This document shows, in pieces, positions 42,901 through 55,336 of a stretch of 64,000 nucleotides of DNA. The translations under genes were made by a program, and so were the position numbers. Origin of the DNA: Nymphaea colorata (lineage: Eukaryota; Streptophyta; Magnoliopsida; Nymphaeales; Nymphaeaceae); the NCBI RefSeq assembly GCF_008831285.2, contig NC_045141.1:21200848-21264847 (forward strand), read 5' to 3'. Each line of letters opens with the position of its first letter. The first letter of the stretch is position 1. The notes under the pieces were generated by a model, which was not told where the DNA came from, did no database searches, and saw only the letters and a program-made list of their open reading frames with translations.

Positions 42901-45900
42901 GGATGCTTGATCCTGGCATTAAATGTGAAAAAGGTTATTCTGTTTATGACAGTGGCTGTGAGAACGACGTCTGGGTCCTGCAAGAGGATGGAAAACCTTT
43001 TGTTGGTAATTTCACTTAAATGCGTGGGTTTTTTTTATACGGTTACATTGTGGACCAAGAACGTCTGTTGTTTGTTGCATGTTGCTAAAGATTATCTCTC
43101 ATACTATTTAGGTGAGGTGTGGCCAGGACCCTGCGTTTTTCCTGATTTTACGCAAGCAAAAGTACGTCACTGGTGGGCTAGCTTGGTTAATGATTTTATC
43201 AGCAATGGTGCTGATGGCATATGGAATGACATGAATGAGCCTTCTGTCTTTAAGGTGATATTATTACATGCTTCACACTCTTGGGCAGTTTTGAAGATTA
43301 TATTGTTCCCGTTACCGATTTCTGTTCTCTATTCAGGTCGTAACAAAAACTATGCCAGAGAGCAACATCCATAGAGGGGATAATGAGCTAGGGGGATGGC
43401 AGAGCCACTCACATTATCACAATGTAAATCCTGTAACCCTAAGATGGAATGGTCCAGTAAACTGGAACATAACCTACAATTATATATATATATATATATA
43501 TACATATATCGATGTGCGTGTTCGGTGTTTGTGTTCTAACAGCTTAGTTATTTGCAGGTGTATGGAATGTTGATGGCAAAGTCTACATACGAAGGAGTGA
43601 AATTGGCTACCAGAAAGAAACGGCCTTTCGTTCTAACAAGAGCTGGTTATATTGGCAGCCAAAGATATGCTGCAACATGGACTGGAGACAACCTCTCAAC
43701 TTGGGAGCACTTGCACATGAGCATACAGATGGTTCTTTCCTTGGTGAGTGAGGATTCATAAAACTATCCCAGATACCATGTTAAATATTCTACTGACTGC
43801 ACTGCTAGACGACAAGATAGCTGAAAATGTGCCGGTCAACGACCTTCTTAGTACGTGATGGACGTAGGCACGAGCGTTATTTTAAATGTGACCTGACGAA
43901 GTGCGTCAACCTTTATTTCCTTCAGAAAAAACTGAAGTCTAAAGCCGCCAAAGACCAAAACAGGTAAGAAATAACACGTGGTCATCAAACTGAATTAGAT
44001 GAAAGAAAGAGCTAATTTTTTTTCGCGATTAACAAGATGACGGTGAAACCATTAATTTTCAGTGACACGGACACCAGTTTCACTTATTAACGTCCTTGAG
44101 GTTTCTGGGCCAGGTGTATAACGCTAGAATATTAATGTCTTTCCTTTTACTCGGATAGCGTCCGAGTTTGTATCTAACAATACCCCTCCCTCCAACTTTG
44201 TTGTTATATTTTACGGGATTTATATCTTCCTTTTTCTCTCTTTTGTTTAATTTTATTTTTCTTAAGTCTTTTAGAGATAGTTGTCTGAATTTACTTAATT
44301 CGCTTCGGACATAAAAGTCATGTTTTTATTTATTTGGTTTTTTTGACGTTGAGGATGCCAATATGTGAAAAGAGTGAATTTTCCCCTGATGACAATCATA
44401 CGATAATTTTTTGAAATTTAATTTATCAGCGGACCACGCAGAAATTTACGCAATAGGCTCCTCTAGGACCTACGTTGTGCAGGAGAAAATGATACATGAC
44501 TCGAGCCTTGACCGCCTGTGTTGCACGTGGCCATAAACATCAAAACATTCCCATGTAATGCATCCCCCTTTCTCTCATGTCTTGAATAGGTTGAACAAAT
44601 TCTTAGCGAATTGCGAGACAGGGGCAGTAGTTTAAGTTAATTATCTGATAGCTGGGTATGTCTTGTTTCATCTGTTGTGGTTTTGACAATGAAGTCCTCA
44701 AGAATTTTTGTTTTAAGGCCAATAAGAGCTCGCTTTATCTTGTCAGGGGTTCAAGCTTAAGAACTGTAAGTTGAACAGGGAAAAAATATTTCTCTTAGCA
44801 TAACCTGGGAAGTATCCATCTGATTCCCAGCTTGCAACCCCCTAACTCCCCACAAAAGAAAAAAAGTTTCATCTGTTGTGGTTTTGACAATGAAGTCCAC
44901 AAGCATTTTTGTTTTAAGGCCAACAGAGCTCGCTTTATCTGGTCAAGGTTCAAGGCAAAGAACTGCAAGTTGAACAGCGCAAAAATATTTCTCTTAGCAT
45001 AACCTGGCAAGTATCCATCTGATTCCCAGCTTGCAACCCCCCAACTCCCAGTCCCAAAAAAGAAAAAAAGGAAAATTTAAATAAAAGAAAAAGAAGAAAA
45101 GTATCCATCTGAACCATGTTATATGGGCTTCTGTTACTTGTATATTTAAGTTGGTTTTTCTGATCAAAATGGAAGAAGAAATTAGGTAAAGTACATAAGT
45201 TCTGTGTCTCCTCTCCTGTTTAGGGGCTAAGTGGACAGCCATTATCAGGACCAGATATTGGTGGGTTTGTTGGGAATGCAACGCCAAGGCTTTTTGGAAG
45301 ATGGATGGGGATCGCTGCCATGTTTCCATTCTGTCGTGGACATACAGACTCTGGATCTATTGATCACGAGCCATGGGCTTTTGGCCAAGAGGTTTGTCTT
45401 GAGCTCATATTATTTTAGGGCTAGTTCATGACTGCATTGTTTATTTTCACTTTTTGAATTGCCTATCGAGTCAAAGACTACCCTTTGCGTCGAAAACAAA
45501 GCCTCTCTGGCCACATGGCTCAGTTACTGTTTCTTGGTATATCAAGCTGCACTTCATTTATTAAGCGTAGGGTTCTTAAAAAGCTAATCAACTTTCACAA
45601 CTCTTATGATCATGACGTGATTTGGTGGACCAACCACTACGTCCAAAAGGATAAGTGAAATCGAAAAAAATTTCTTCCTTGATATCTATTATGATTTATG
45701 GTTCCTATTTTTGGCTTGCGGTACTTTAGGTAATGTTTATTTATTTTCTTAATTCACGAACTGATTTTTACATTATCTGTGTGTATTGGTCTTGTTTCTT
45801 TCTCCATATTCCTCGTTTTCATTTTGTTTTCTCCTCCCTTCTTTATTTGTGATAAGCCTGCTGTGACTCAAAACTCATCTTATTCTCTTCTAGTGCGAGG

Positions 45901-48900
45901 AAGTGTGCCGCTTGGCACTGTTGAGGCGCTACCAGCTTCTACCATACATTTATACTCTTTTTTACATGTCTCATACGAGGGGTGCTCCTGTTGCTGCTCC
46001 AGTTTTTTTTGCAGGTATAATCAGCGATTTCATGAAGCCTTTTTTGGCACCTGATGCTGTGAAACCATGTGGATCCAATGGAACTTTCTTCTTTTGCAGA
46101 TTCCAAGGATCAGAATTTGAGGAAAGTTGAAAACGAATTTCTTTTGGGATCTATATTAGTATGTGCTAGGTATCGCCTCCTGTTCATTTCAGACACATGA
46201 GATACTGCTTAGAGCCTAGTATCTGATCTTGTGCAAGTTCCTTTTATGTAAAGCTCATAGAACTGATTGCACCTTTTTCATCTGAGTTCTTGTCTGTGGC
46301 CTTATTTTAGTTTCAATGTTTCTTATCCCAATTTTTATAATTAATATAGATGGAGAAATTAACACGACCTCTCTTGGTTCAAATTTCAGCACTCTGCCAG
46401 ACAAAGGATCGAACCAGATACAGTTTGTCTTGCCAAAGGGAATTTGGTTGCAGTTTGATTTTGGAGATTCACATCCTGTAAGTGTTTCCAGCTGATTGGA
46501 AAAGAGTTATTAACTATCAGTGTTTGTGATATAGTTTTGGCCTTGAACAATGCAGGATTTGCCTCTTTTGTATCTACAAGGTGGATCAATTGTTCCCGTT
46601 GGTCGGATGATTCAGTACGTCGGGGAAGAAAGCCTATCGGATGACTTGATTCTCATCATAGCCTTGGATGAACATGGTAAACTTGAGAGTTGTTTTAAAG
46701 TTAAGCTTGTTCCTCTCCGCACTGGTGCTGATTATTTTTCAAAATCCTAACGACTCTTAGGTGTGAGTGTTAATTTGTTTGAAGTTTTCTTTGTTTGACA
46801 TGAACGGGAAACCATTGGCCTTAGTATATGGGTACAACCTGTTTCTGAACCTTAATCTCTGTCTTTAAATGTGACCTAGAGCTGTATCTTGGCCAACAGG
46901 AAAAGCAAATGGTATACTATACGAGGATGCTGGCGACGGATATGATTTCTATGAGGGTGAGTTCCTTTTATCTTATTATGAGGCCGAACTTAAATCTTCA
47001 GTCGTTACGGTCAGAGTATCCAGAAGCGAAGGTTCGTGGAGAAGACCACGACGTACTTTGCATGTCCATTTATTGTTGGGCTTTGGAGCAAAGGTAAGTT
47101 CTGTTCTTCAAACTGCATTCAATGAGTGGGAGCTACTTGAAGTCTACAAATATAGGCAATATTTAAAAAATCATCGCGATAATATCACACAACATTTGAA
47201 AAAGGAACTTTTTTCTCAATATTTCTGATATGCTGCCAGTTCAAGCTAAGACATCAAGCTGTTTTTCTGATATTTCATGTTTTTCTTTTGAAAATTATTT
47301 TTAAATGCGTTTAAAGTTTTTGAATTTGTATAAAATGTTTCGTATCAAAGTTAATAGAGAACCATTATTTCATAATTTTTAGTCATCCTTTCATGTTTTT
47401 AAATTTTTTAAATTGTCAAGATTTTTCTGAGAGAAATAATTCCTGTTACTGCCCGTGAAAACTCTCGCCCAAAAACCAGTTGTCCCCTTGCAGGTTGACG
47501 CTGTTGGTGTGGATGGAGAGGAATTGCACATTGTCATGCCTTCGGCTTCTAAGTTGGCCAGCTTATTAGCTGAAGCCGATAGCCGGTATAGAGCGATGAT
47601 GGGTATGCTGCTCCCACCTTAAGTAGTTATATGACATGTCTCTTCCTTCGTGAAGTTATGAAATTTGTCCTTATAGCCTTTGGTTTCTGAATTGTCCATG
47701 CTTTTCCACTTTCCAAGGCTTAGATTGTAGCTGGTTGATGGAATTTTATTTGACTTTTGGCCGTCATTTTTATGCAGAAAGTGCCAACCGAATCCCAGAT
47801 TCTCAGCCTCAGGAGCTTTCTCCATGCAAAGGAGCAGAGTTGTCGAGTATTCCCGTTGAACTCACGACCAATGATTGGGTTCTTGAGATAGTCCCTTGGA
47901 TTGGGGGTAGAATAATCTCCATGTTGCATGCTCCCTCTGGTATGGTTCATATTTCTACATATGATGGACTTTACGATGAGCTCCTGCTGTAGACTAGTCT
48001 CTATTTCCATGCTAGTTGTGGTATAATTTGTGTATATATCTACATGTGTCGGACTCTATTGTGAGCTCTTGCTTAGTCTCTGACTCTCTATGTCCAAGCT
48101 AGTTCTGGTATTATTCGTATATCTATTACTATGCAACCCACAAAGTCGTGCCATCTCTCAATTACTGTTGCATTTCGACTAGATTAGTCAAATGCCAAAC
48201 CCTCGTACAATTTCATGAATGTAAAACAGGAAGAAACTTGATGGAAACAATTTTATGGCGACGGGGGATGGGTTTGCAAACGAACCACACATCTGGCACA
48301 TTAAAATGCACTAAGAACCTGCCCAGGCAGCACGAACTTGGATTGCCATTGTGCAGTTTGGGTTGTCTTGGGCCATGACAATCTAATGCCGCCAATTCAT
48401 GGTGTTCTTAAGTCATGACCCTTCCAATTGTCTAAACTTGTTTTCATTGCCTCTAAAAGCCTCTATCGGCACGTTCTACTCAAAGAGTAGACGATGTTGC
48501 GGCGCTTCTGAAACTCATGGATTCTGTTTAACTTTGATGAGCATGGTTTGCTACAGGGACGCAATGGCTTCAAGGTGAGATTGAAGTTGGTGGATATGAA
48601 GAATATAGTGGAGTTGAATATCAATCTGCTGGCAGCTCAGAGAAATACTCTATAATTGAGTGAGTTTTGAGCTCTGTTTTCTTTTATACATCATATCGAA
48701 CAAAAAAAACCGTAGGTTTTTTTTTTCTGCGATCGACCAAATTAGCGTCTACTTTTTCACGTACAAGTGTCTCTTCTGGTGACCTCAAAGCGCATTCAGT
48801 TTCTTGACCGCTTTCCTGATTGAGCATGTCGACTCCTCCGTCCTTTCTTGCAAGTTGGACCGAGATTCTACATGAATTCCAGTTGGTTCCTGTGTAAAAC

Positions 48901-50137
48901 CACGAAGCTCTTGTGGCTGTCGTCGTCCTCTCGCCCATTCATACTTTTTGATGGTACCATCAAGGCTCCATTGACAAGGCATCTTCTAGGTATTACTTTA
49001 GGTGAATCTGATTATTTTTGTTCTCAATTTCAAACAGGAGGAATCTTGAGCAGCCCGACGAGGACTCCATCAGTTTAGAAGGCGATATTGGCGGCGGACT
49101 GATTCTTCACCGATGCATTTCACTTCCAAAAGAAAAGCCAGAGATTTTACGAATTAGCTCTAGAATCGTAGCAGAGAATCTTGGTCCTGGTTCCGGAGGC
49201 TTCTCAAGGTATGAAATTGGTTTTCTGTTCATCATATTGTGGTTCGTTATGATCGGTGGGAAGTAAGTTGAAGAAGGATTCTTTCTTGATATTAGGGTCG
49301 TTTGTCTGCATGTGCATCCAACATTTACTGTTCAGCATCCGACGGAAGTTTATGTTGCATTCACTTCTATGGCTGGGTCTAAATTTGAATTCCGGCCGGA
49401 ATCTGGTGACCTAACCTTTGAAGGAGACGGCCGTCCAAATGGTAAGTTTGTGCTGCTCCTATTATGTAAGACAACTTTCAGGCTTTATTGATGCTTTAGG
49501 ATTTTGGGTACCTAAATTTGCTGCATCATTCGTGTTCGGCAAGGGTGTGCCTGGAGTCCTTTTTCTTTAGCTCCAGCATGAAGCTAGCATTTGTATGCTT
49601 CCGATTTTTTTTTTCTTTTTTGAGTGTTTAATAGATGCAGCTAGAAACATAAAGAAAGAGAAGAAGAAAAGGAAAAAGTGAACAAAGAGTGAAAAAAAGA
49701 GAACACAAAGGTGGTTTGAGAGAGAGAGGGGGTACCTTGTTCATCGTCACGCAGTTTTTCACTTACCCATCACAAGCCACTGCTATAAGGAAGAGAGTGA
49801 GATATAATCGTTTCATCAGTCTTTCTGTGAAACTGTATATATATTTGCCATGAAATCCGCATCTGTAACTTTCTTTTCTACATGTTTCTGACCTTGCAAT
49901 TTTGCTGCTTTATTCCTATGCTATAATCTTCCTGAAATTTCCACAGGAGAATGGATGTTGGTCGACCGACGTGCAGGTTTTGGTCTGGTTAACAGGTTTG
50001 ATAAAGACGATGTGCAAAAATGCATGATTCGTTGGAGGACAGGTATTTGTAACTTGGAGCTCTTCTCTGCAGAGAGACCAGTTTCGAAGGATGCTCCTTT
50101 GCAAATTTCTCATGAATATGAGGTAATATCTCTCTAG
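39932..50137 (+). CDS. HGL1: GH31 alpha-glucosidase, heteroglycan glucosidase 1 type
   Basis: Twenty-two coding exons: 39932-40204, 40325-40393, 40473-40610, 40716-40833, 41357-41439, 42393-42488, 42837-43005, 43112-43254, 43337-43423, 43558-43743, 45224-45391, 45894-46014, 46100-46169, 46390-46477, 46556-46676, 46900-47093, 47494-47602, 47778-47939, 48557-48659, 49038-49208, 49296-49441, 49947-50137. All GT-AG, every phase closes, 1,001 aa. GH31 family hydrolases remove alpha-linked glucose. The nucleophile Asp is in GIWNDMNEP (about residue 355) and the acid/base Asp in TWTGDN (about 436). Nearby hallmarks are [53 protein letters not shown] and [10 protein letters not shown]. The long C-terminal beta-rich region ([22 protein letters not shown]) is typical of the plant HGL1 group, as is the HEYEV ending. 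No signal peptide or retention motif is visible at this start, so a cytosolic enzyme is inferred. The start is an in-frame ATGATG; a later Met is possible. Confidence 0.95.
42048..42149. mobile_element. Second foldback element, intron 5 of the HGL1-like gene
   Basis: CTATGAATCTGTCCCAATCT pairs with its imperfect reverse complement AGGGCAGATTCATGG, and the right end (reverse complement CCAAAGAGGTGTCTGGTAAC) resembles hAT-type MITE termini. The core ATG(A/T)ATCTGCCC is shared with the element at 6,493-6,605, suggesting one family. The left terminus appears truncated. Confidence 0.4.
43480..43508. repeat. (AT)n microsatellite in HGL1 intron 9
   Basis: A short TA tract with one TACATA interruption between coding exons 9 and 10. 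Confidence 0.9.
44665..45060. repeat. Two-copy tandem repeat of about 201 bp in HGL1 intron 10
   Basis: Both units open GTTTCATCTGTTGTGG (44,665 and 44,866) and contain TTTTGTTTTAAGGCCAA, GTTGAACAG and AAGTATCCATCTGATTCCC. They differ by scattered substitutions and a few indels. The intron (43,744-45,223, about 1.5 kb) is unusually long beside most of its neighbours, and the rest of it (43,760-44,640) is anonymous. Confidence 0.9.
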
Positions 50138-52083
50138 TATAGAGAGCAACAAACATATTTTCACTCAAGAACGACTAAACAATCTTTGGGACAACCTGTT
50201 CGTTCATTTTTGTGCATGTTTAGTGAAAATAAGGCCCGTCTTCTGTAGATACTGAGATCTAGCAAATAGTTTTCTGTCAATTTGTTGTCTACTCCAATAT
50301 CGCATTGTGAGAGGGGATACTGGTAATTACCTCATGATTTGCTGCATGAGAAATTGAAAGAGGTGCTCATAATCCTTTGTTGATCAATTGGCCAATGATT
50401 TTGACGAAATCTTACACTCTGAAAGATGTACGTGATAATCTTTATCAAAGAGACCAGATGATTAATGAATATGTTGCCGAAGTGGATCGACTTTGTGATG
50501 AAATGTCAATGTTTAGGTTGTTTCATTTTTTTAATCTGTTGGCTAGTTTCATGCACCACCTTGATGCTCTTTTGAGTAAATCGTGGGAATTTTTAAAATT
50601 TCGGACGAATTCTTTTGATAAAGGGAGGGTCTATTAGAAATAAGGAAAAACTACATACATTTCCTTTGAAAGGAAGAAGGTTAAAAGAGAAAAAAATAAA
50701 AGAACGCCATGCAGAGGCCCCCAAAAATTTTGTACAAATTTGCATAAAAATAAAGTAAAAATAATAAATATCCGTTTTCTGCCACATAGCTGCTTTTGTC
50801 TAGCAAGCTCTGGAGGCGCGGGTCTTGGCATCGGAGTGTTACCAATTATGAGGATTGGCTTATGATCTTCCTGCTAACAAAGTTTGAGTCCCTTCATTTC
50901 ACAAAAGAAAAGGAAGAACCACAAAGCGAAAACAGAATTAAGAATTTGGAGGGCAGCCTTTCGTTGATTTTTCTCTGCATAAACTTTGAATTTGAATTGC
51001 CATCACTTCAACAGTTTCTTCCTTAGTAGAGCAACTGCCTTTGAGGTAAGAGACCTGACCATTCTTGCACTTCTAACAGTTTACTTTTTATACAAGTTAC
51101 GGTTCTTTTTACATTGAGTTCTCACTTATATGCAATTTGATACCTTTGTTCCTACTTTATCGAGCTTGACAAATTCATCCCCAACACTTCAGCCATGATT
51201 AGCAGCCTCGCATTGCCATATGCATGATAAGATGTGTTTAATCATTTGAACAATGCTTGTGTAGTGGTAGGCTTAACTATAAAAGCTAATTCAGAATTTT
51301 TAACTGAAGGCTAGTGGTGGATTTGTCAATAGCAATGAGGTAGCTTTTCAACAAGATCCTATTGATCATGTAAGCATGATAATGGGTTTTCTAAGAAGAT
51401 ATCCCAAACTGCGTTTAAAAATTAAAGGAGGATCTCTCGGACAAAACATGGAGATATCATTTGGGAGGAAGCCCTAAAGAGAAATTGTTTTGGCTTCTAA
51501 TGCCTTGAGTAGGGCCATGGGATAAGGTGGGACATAAGTAGGACTACTTAAAATATCATATCAAATTGTAGAACGTTCTCTCGGCAACTTAGCATATCGA
51601 TTCCATCAAAACTAGGCTTTTTACCATATTAACCAGGTCGATTCCTTTTTTTTTTTACTACAAAGAATCCAATGCGAAACCTTTTCTCTTTGTACTTATT
51701 TGATTCAGATTTATCCCTCGAATTGAAGCTAGGAATACCCCTTAATTTGGCAATAGGTTTTTTGTGATTCATATTATCAAAAGTTTAATAAAATTGTGCA
51801 GTTTTTTTTTTTTTTTGCTATAGATCAAAGTTTTACTTCAAGAAAATTCATTTTTGTTTTACTTGAAGAAAATTTACAATTCATGAATCGAACCTGAGTC
51901 GCATCAAGGTCCCGCCTCGTCCTCCAAGTCTGAGACAACAGGATGTTGACCTGGTCAAGCATCCGACTCCCTCTCTCGTGAGCCGTCAACCTCACCAACA
52001 GGAACGCTACATATGGAGAACGGACGACGAAAAAAAACGAGGGAAAGAATGAGACCAAAGGCGGTTGGGCATTCTCCTCCTCC
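50138..52083. other. Intergenic, HGL1-like to TSR2-like
   Basis: 3' flank of the glucosidase and upstream region of the TSR2-like gene. The longest frame (50,377-50,637) contains YTLKDVRDNLYQRDQMINEY and matches no family I can name. Poly-A/T runs occur near 51,650 and 51,800. No supported gene. Confidence 0.5.
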
Positions 52084-52821
52084 ATGGACGCGTTGAGAAG
52101 AAGTGAAGTGGGGAGGCGTCCTTTCTCTCAGAGGCTGCTGCAGGCTGAGTCCCTCTCTCTCTTCGCAGAGGCCGTCCATCTGGTGTTCTCCCGATGGACC
52201 GCCCTGCGCTTCGCTGTCCACAACGATGGGGTGGTGGCAACTCCCGCCAGAAATCTGACCAATTGGTCCAATACCTCGTCTCCTGGTTTGTTTCCTCAAA
52301 TGGTAAATATGTTCTTCCTTCTCTCTACATGCGAATGCCTATTCCTGTTTTTTTCTGCTTGGTTGCTGGCGTGATTATGTTGTGTGACTACCTCTTTCCT
52401 ATCTCATTTTTCTCCTTCGTATGTTCGTGAATGATTTTTTGTTGGTTTGGGGAAGTTGACGATAATGATGTGATTGATTTTTGGTTTATGTGTTGGAGAT
52501 AGCTCAGTTGATGATGCATTGTCACGGTCCCTCTTCTTTTTAATATTTGGATACGTATGTTGTACCTAATCTGGTGTGTGATGTTCAAAGCATCTGAAGA
52601 AGCATTTGAAGTATTTGGTGAGATATGAATGGGCTCATAATCTGGGAGTCTTTTTCTGTGCATCACAGAGATATATTTGAAGATCCGGAGCCTATTTCTT
52701 CATCAGATCAACTTATTTATTGAATTATGCTTGTTTTGTCAAGATTCCGATCACTTGCAATACTTGTGACTGTATCATGCCACTTTCTTCCATCATTAAT
52801 AATATTCAAGCGTACTTCCGA

Positions 52822-52911
<90 letters not shown>

Positions 52912-54098
52912 AGGATAAGCAAAACGGTAGAAGAACGTACCCTTTCTGGAGTGAAGAAAAACCAAGGAGGTGAGTGCGTCAAGTTCTTCGCATATGATCT
53001 ATAAAGGCAAAATTTTCTTACTTTTGATCTTCTCAAGGCATCGGTCTGGAAGACCTTTAAGGAAAAAATGACAAGGGTGAGCCAACTACCAAGCTTAGCG
53101 GGGATGACAACATGGGACAGAGGGTCGTTTTTTTTACTCATGCATAGAAATTTTAAGAACGAATTACTGCTAGGGTAATCTGAAACAGGCCGAAAGCCTA
53201 AAAGAAGTATAATTTGAGTTGAATTACCGTGAACATGTTTGTTTGTATAGGATCCAAGAATTTGCTAATCTTGAAGCCCTTAGACTTTTTCTATTTTCAT
53301 TATCTTTTGATGCATTTAAATGAAAGTATGAATTAAAGTACAATAATGCATGAATTGGACATTTTGGCTGCAAAACAAGCAGCTCAGACTTTGTTTTGTC
53401 TGGAAGGTTGAGTACTCCGAAAGGGACCAACCCTCTTCCTGTTTACAATGTTGCTTTATCCAACTTGAGAAATGACTTCACATCTTTGGATTAAATTAGA
53501 AACTTTTCCCATATGAGATGCCCAATTCATTCATCTGGTTGGTCAGACCTAGATTTTGAGCTAAGCAGATATGTATTGATTTCATTTGCTTGATACCAGG
53601 ACGCCAGAGAGAATATGAACATTTTGTTTTCTCTTCGTTTTCAGCTCCCATTCATATGCACGAGTTGGAAATGGTTCTTGATGAGAAGACAGTGCTTTGT
53701 TTCAATACAGAAATTGAAGATGGTAGTGTTGAGGAGGTATGGATATTCTGAAGCATTTCCTTCTGCAGGGTTAAACTTCTCTGGATTATTCTCTACTACA
53801 AAGCTCTTATGTGGCTGTCTTATTCTTTCTAATTAAAGTTTCATAGTTACTATGACTGTTGTGTGTGTGGTTGCCTTGAAAAGTCTCATCTATGTGCATC
53901 CAACTGTCCTCATTGGTTATTTGGTTATGACTTATGATGTTGCAGGTGGTGGAACAATTAATGATTGTACGTGAAGATTGTCTTGAAGGGAATTATGACT
54001 CGGTGTCTAAGCTGACGGACCTTTGCATGGAATGGCAGCAAATTTTTCAAAGCAAAGAGGTAAGTTTTTTCAACTCATTGGTTATGGAAATGATTCCC

Positions 54099-54163
<65 letters not shown>

Positions 54164-55336
54164 CTTTTATGGAAGTCATGAGGTTGAAATAGGGAACACA
54201 TTTGTAATTTAAGTGGCTTGTTACAGTCAAAGAAGTCCATCTATTAATGGTTTTGCTTAGGATGTGTCGTCACACCAAGACTTTGTCAGGCTCTTGCGGG
54301 TATTAGTTGAAGGTGAGACAGCTGCTTTTAGGATTGGAGAAGTTAGACAAGTTGATCATATGTTCTGACTGAACTGCATCACAATCAGCTTGGTACAAAC
54401 ACATTGGCCTAGGAAATGCATGAACAGAAAGAACGCTTGTTTTACTAGAGGTTCTTCTATCTCGAACAATTAACATGAATTGACCTCGAAGGTGTGAGCT
54501 GTCTTTTTGTGCTTCCATTAAACAAGCACGTCTGTCTGATTTAAGCCAATAAATCAGTGGTACCTTCTTGGTAAGAGGGAAAGTTTTTTGTGTATGTTAA
54601 CATAGTAAAGATCAGTAGAAGGAACTCCATTCAGTTAGTCTCAAATGCTATCTGTTCTTTGCTGGATCTTTGATTCTAAGTTTTGGATTGTCATATTTTC
54701 TGGGCTCAATTTAACATCATCTTAGGTAAGTGCATCACATTTTCAATTGAGTGATGCCTCTTGGAGCTGTTGTCTGATTGTAAGATAAGCAGGCTTTTAT
54801 AGGGAAGGAGCATATTAGCTGCCCATTAGGTCCAACTTCCGACTCATCTTTGAATACATCTCCCATGAGCTTTGTTGCATCAAGTGAGATAGAATATACC
54901 CAACTGTTGCATTACTTAGGAAAGAAAAGTGGTTTAAATATTTCGTGGCCTGGGTTCCGTTTGAACTGTAGTAGCTGAACATTAGCTGCTGGCTGATTTA
55001 ATCATTAAAGTATGTAATGGTAATTGGCAAGTATCTGGTGTTCAACTCACTTTCTCACCTTCTTTGTGCTTATAGTTTTGACACATGATCTCCTTGTGCC
55101 AGTTGTTTGACAGGAATGCTGATGGAAGTTCTGACGAGGAATATGAGCCGGCAGTAGATGAGGAATTGGATCCGCTGCAAGATGGGCCAGGAGATGTTGA
55201 TAAATGGCCTGTTATTTCCGCAAGGTTAGGGCATTTGCCTGATTGCGGTCTTCAAAGCACGCACCATGCTTTGATGGAGGATAGTTGTCTTCTCCATCAA
55301 GTCAACATGAGTATATTTCTGCCCAATGAACGTTAA
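52084..55336 (+). CDS. TSR2: TSR2-like pre-rRNA-processing protein with an apparent frameshift
   Basis: Tsr2 escorts ribosomal protein eS26 into pre-40S particles in the nucleus and supports 20S pre-rRNA processing. Four exons: 52,084-52,302, 53,645-53,736, 53,946-54,059 and 55,103-55,336. Exon 1 encodes LFAEAVHLVFSRWTALRFAV, the family signature, and then should read a WGG..SRQK motif. That motif is present (WGGGNSRQKSDQLVQYLVSW) but one frame away, so a base appears to be missing in the GAT at 52,225-52,227. Allowing for it, exon 1 ends in phase 1 and joins exon 2 (HELEMVLDE, FNTEIEDGSVEE), exon 3 (EQLMIVREDCLEGNYDSV) and acidic exon 4 (DEEYEPAVDEE). As written, the frame from the ATG shifts after about 47 residues. 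Either a young pseudogene or a base-call error. The C-terminus after DKWPVISAR does not resemble the family, so a further exon is possible. Confidence 0.75.
52823..52908. repeat. (AT)n microsatellite in TSR2 intron 1
   Basis: About 42 uninterrupted TA units in the 1.3-kb first intron. Confidence 0.97.
54101..54159. repeat. (CT)n-(AT)n compound microsatellite in TSR2 intron 3
   Basis: Ten CT units directly followed by about 19 AT units, the same CT-then-AT arrangement as at 12,851-12,927. Confidence 0.95.

Noticed and set aside
50377-50637. Plus-strand 86-codon frame after HGL1
   Set aside because: No recognisable domain, no splice context joining it to HGL1, whose stop at 50,137 fits family C-termini.
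52720-53004. Frames made of alternating Ile-Tyr repeats here and at 7.8, 12.9 and 23.0 kb
   Set aside because: Translation of AT microsatellites, not proteins.
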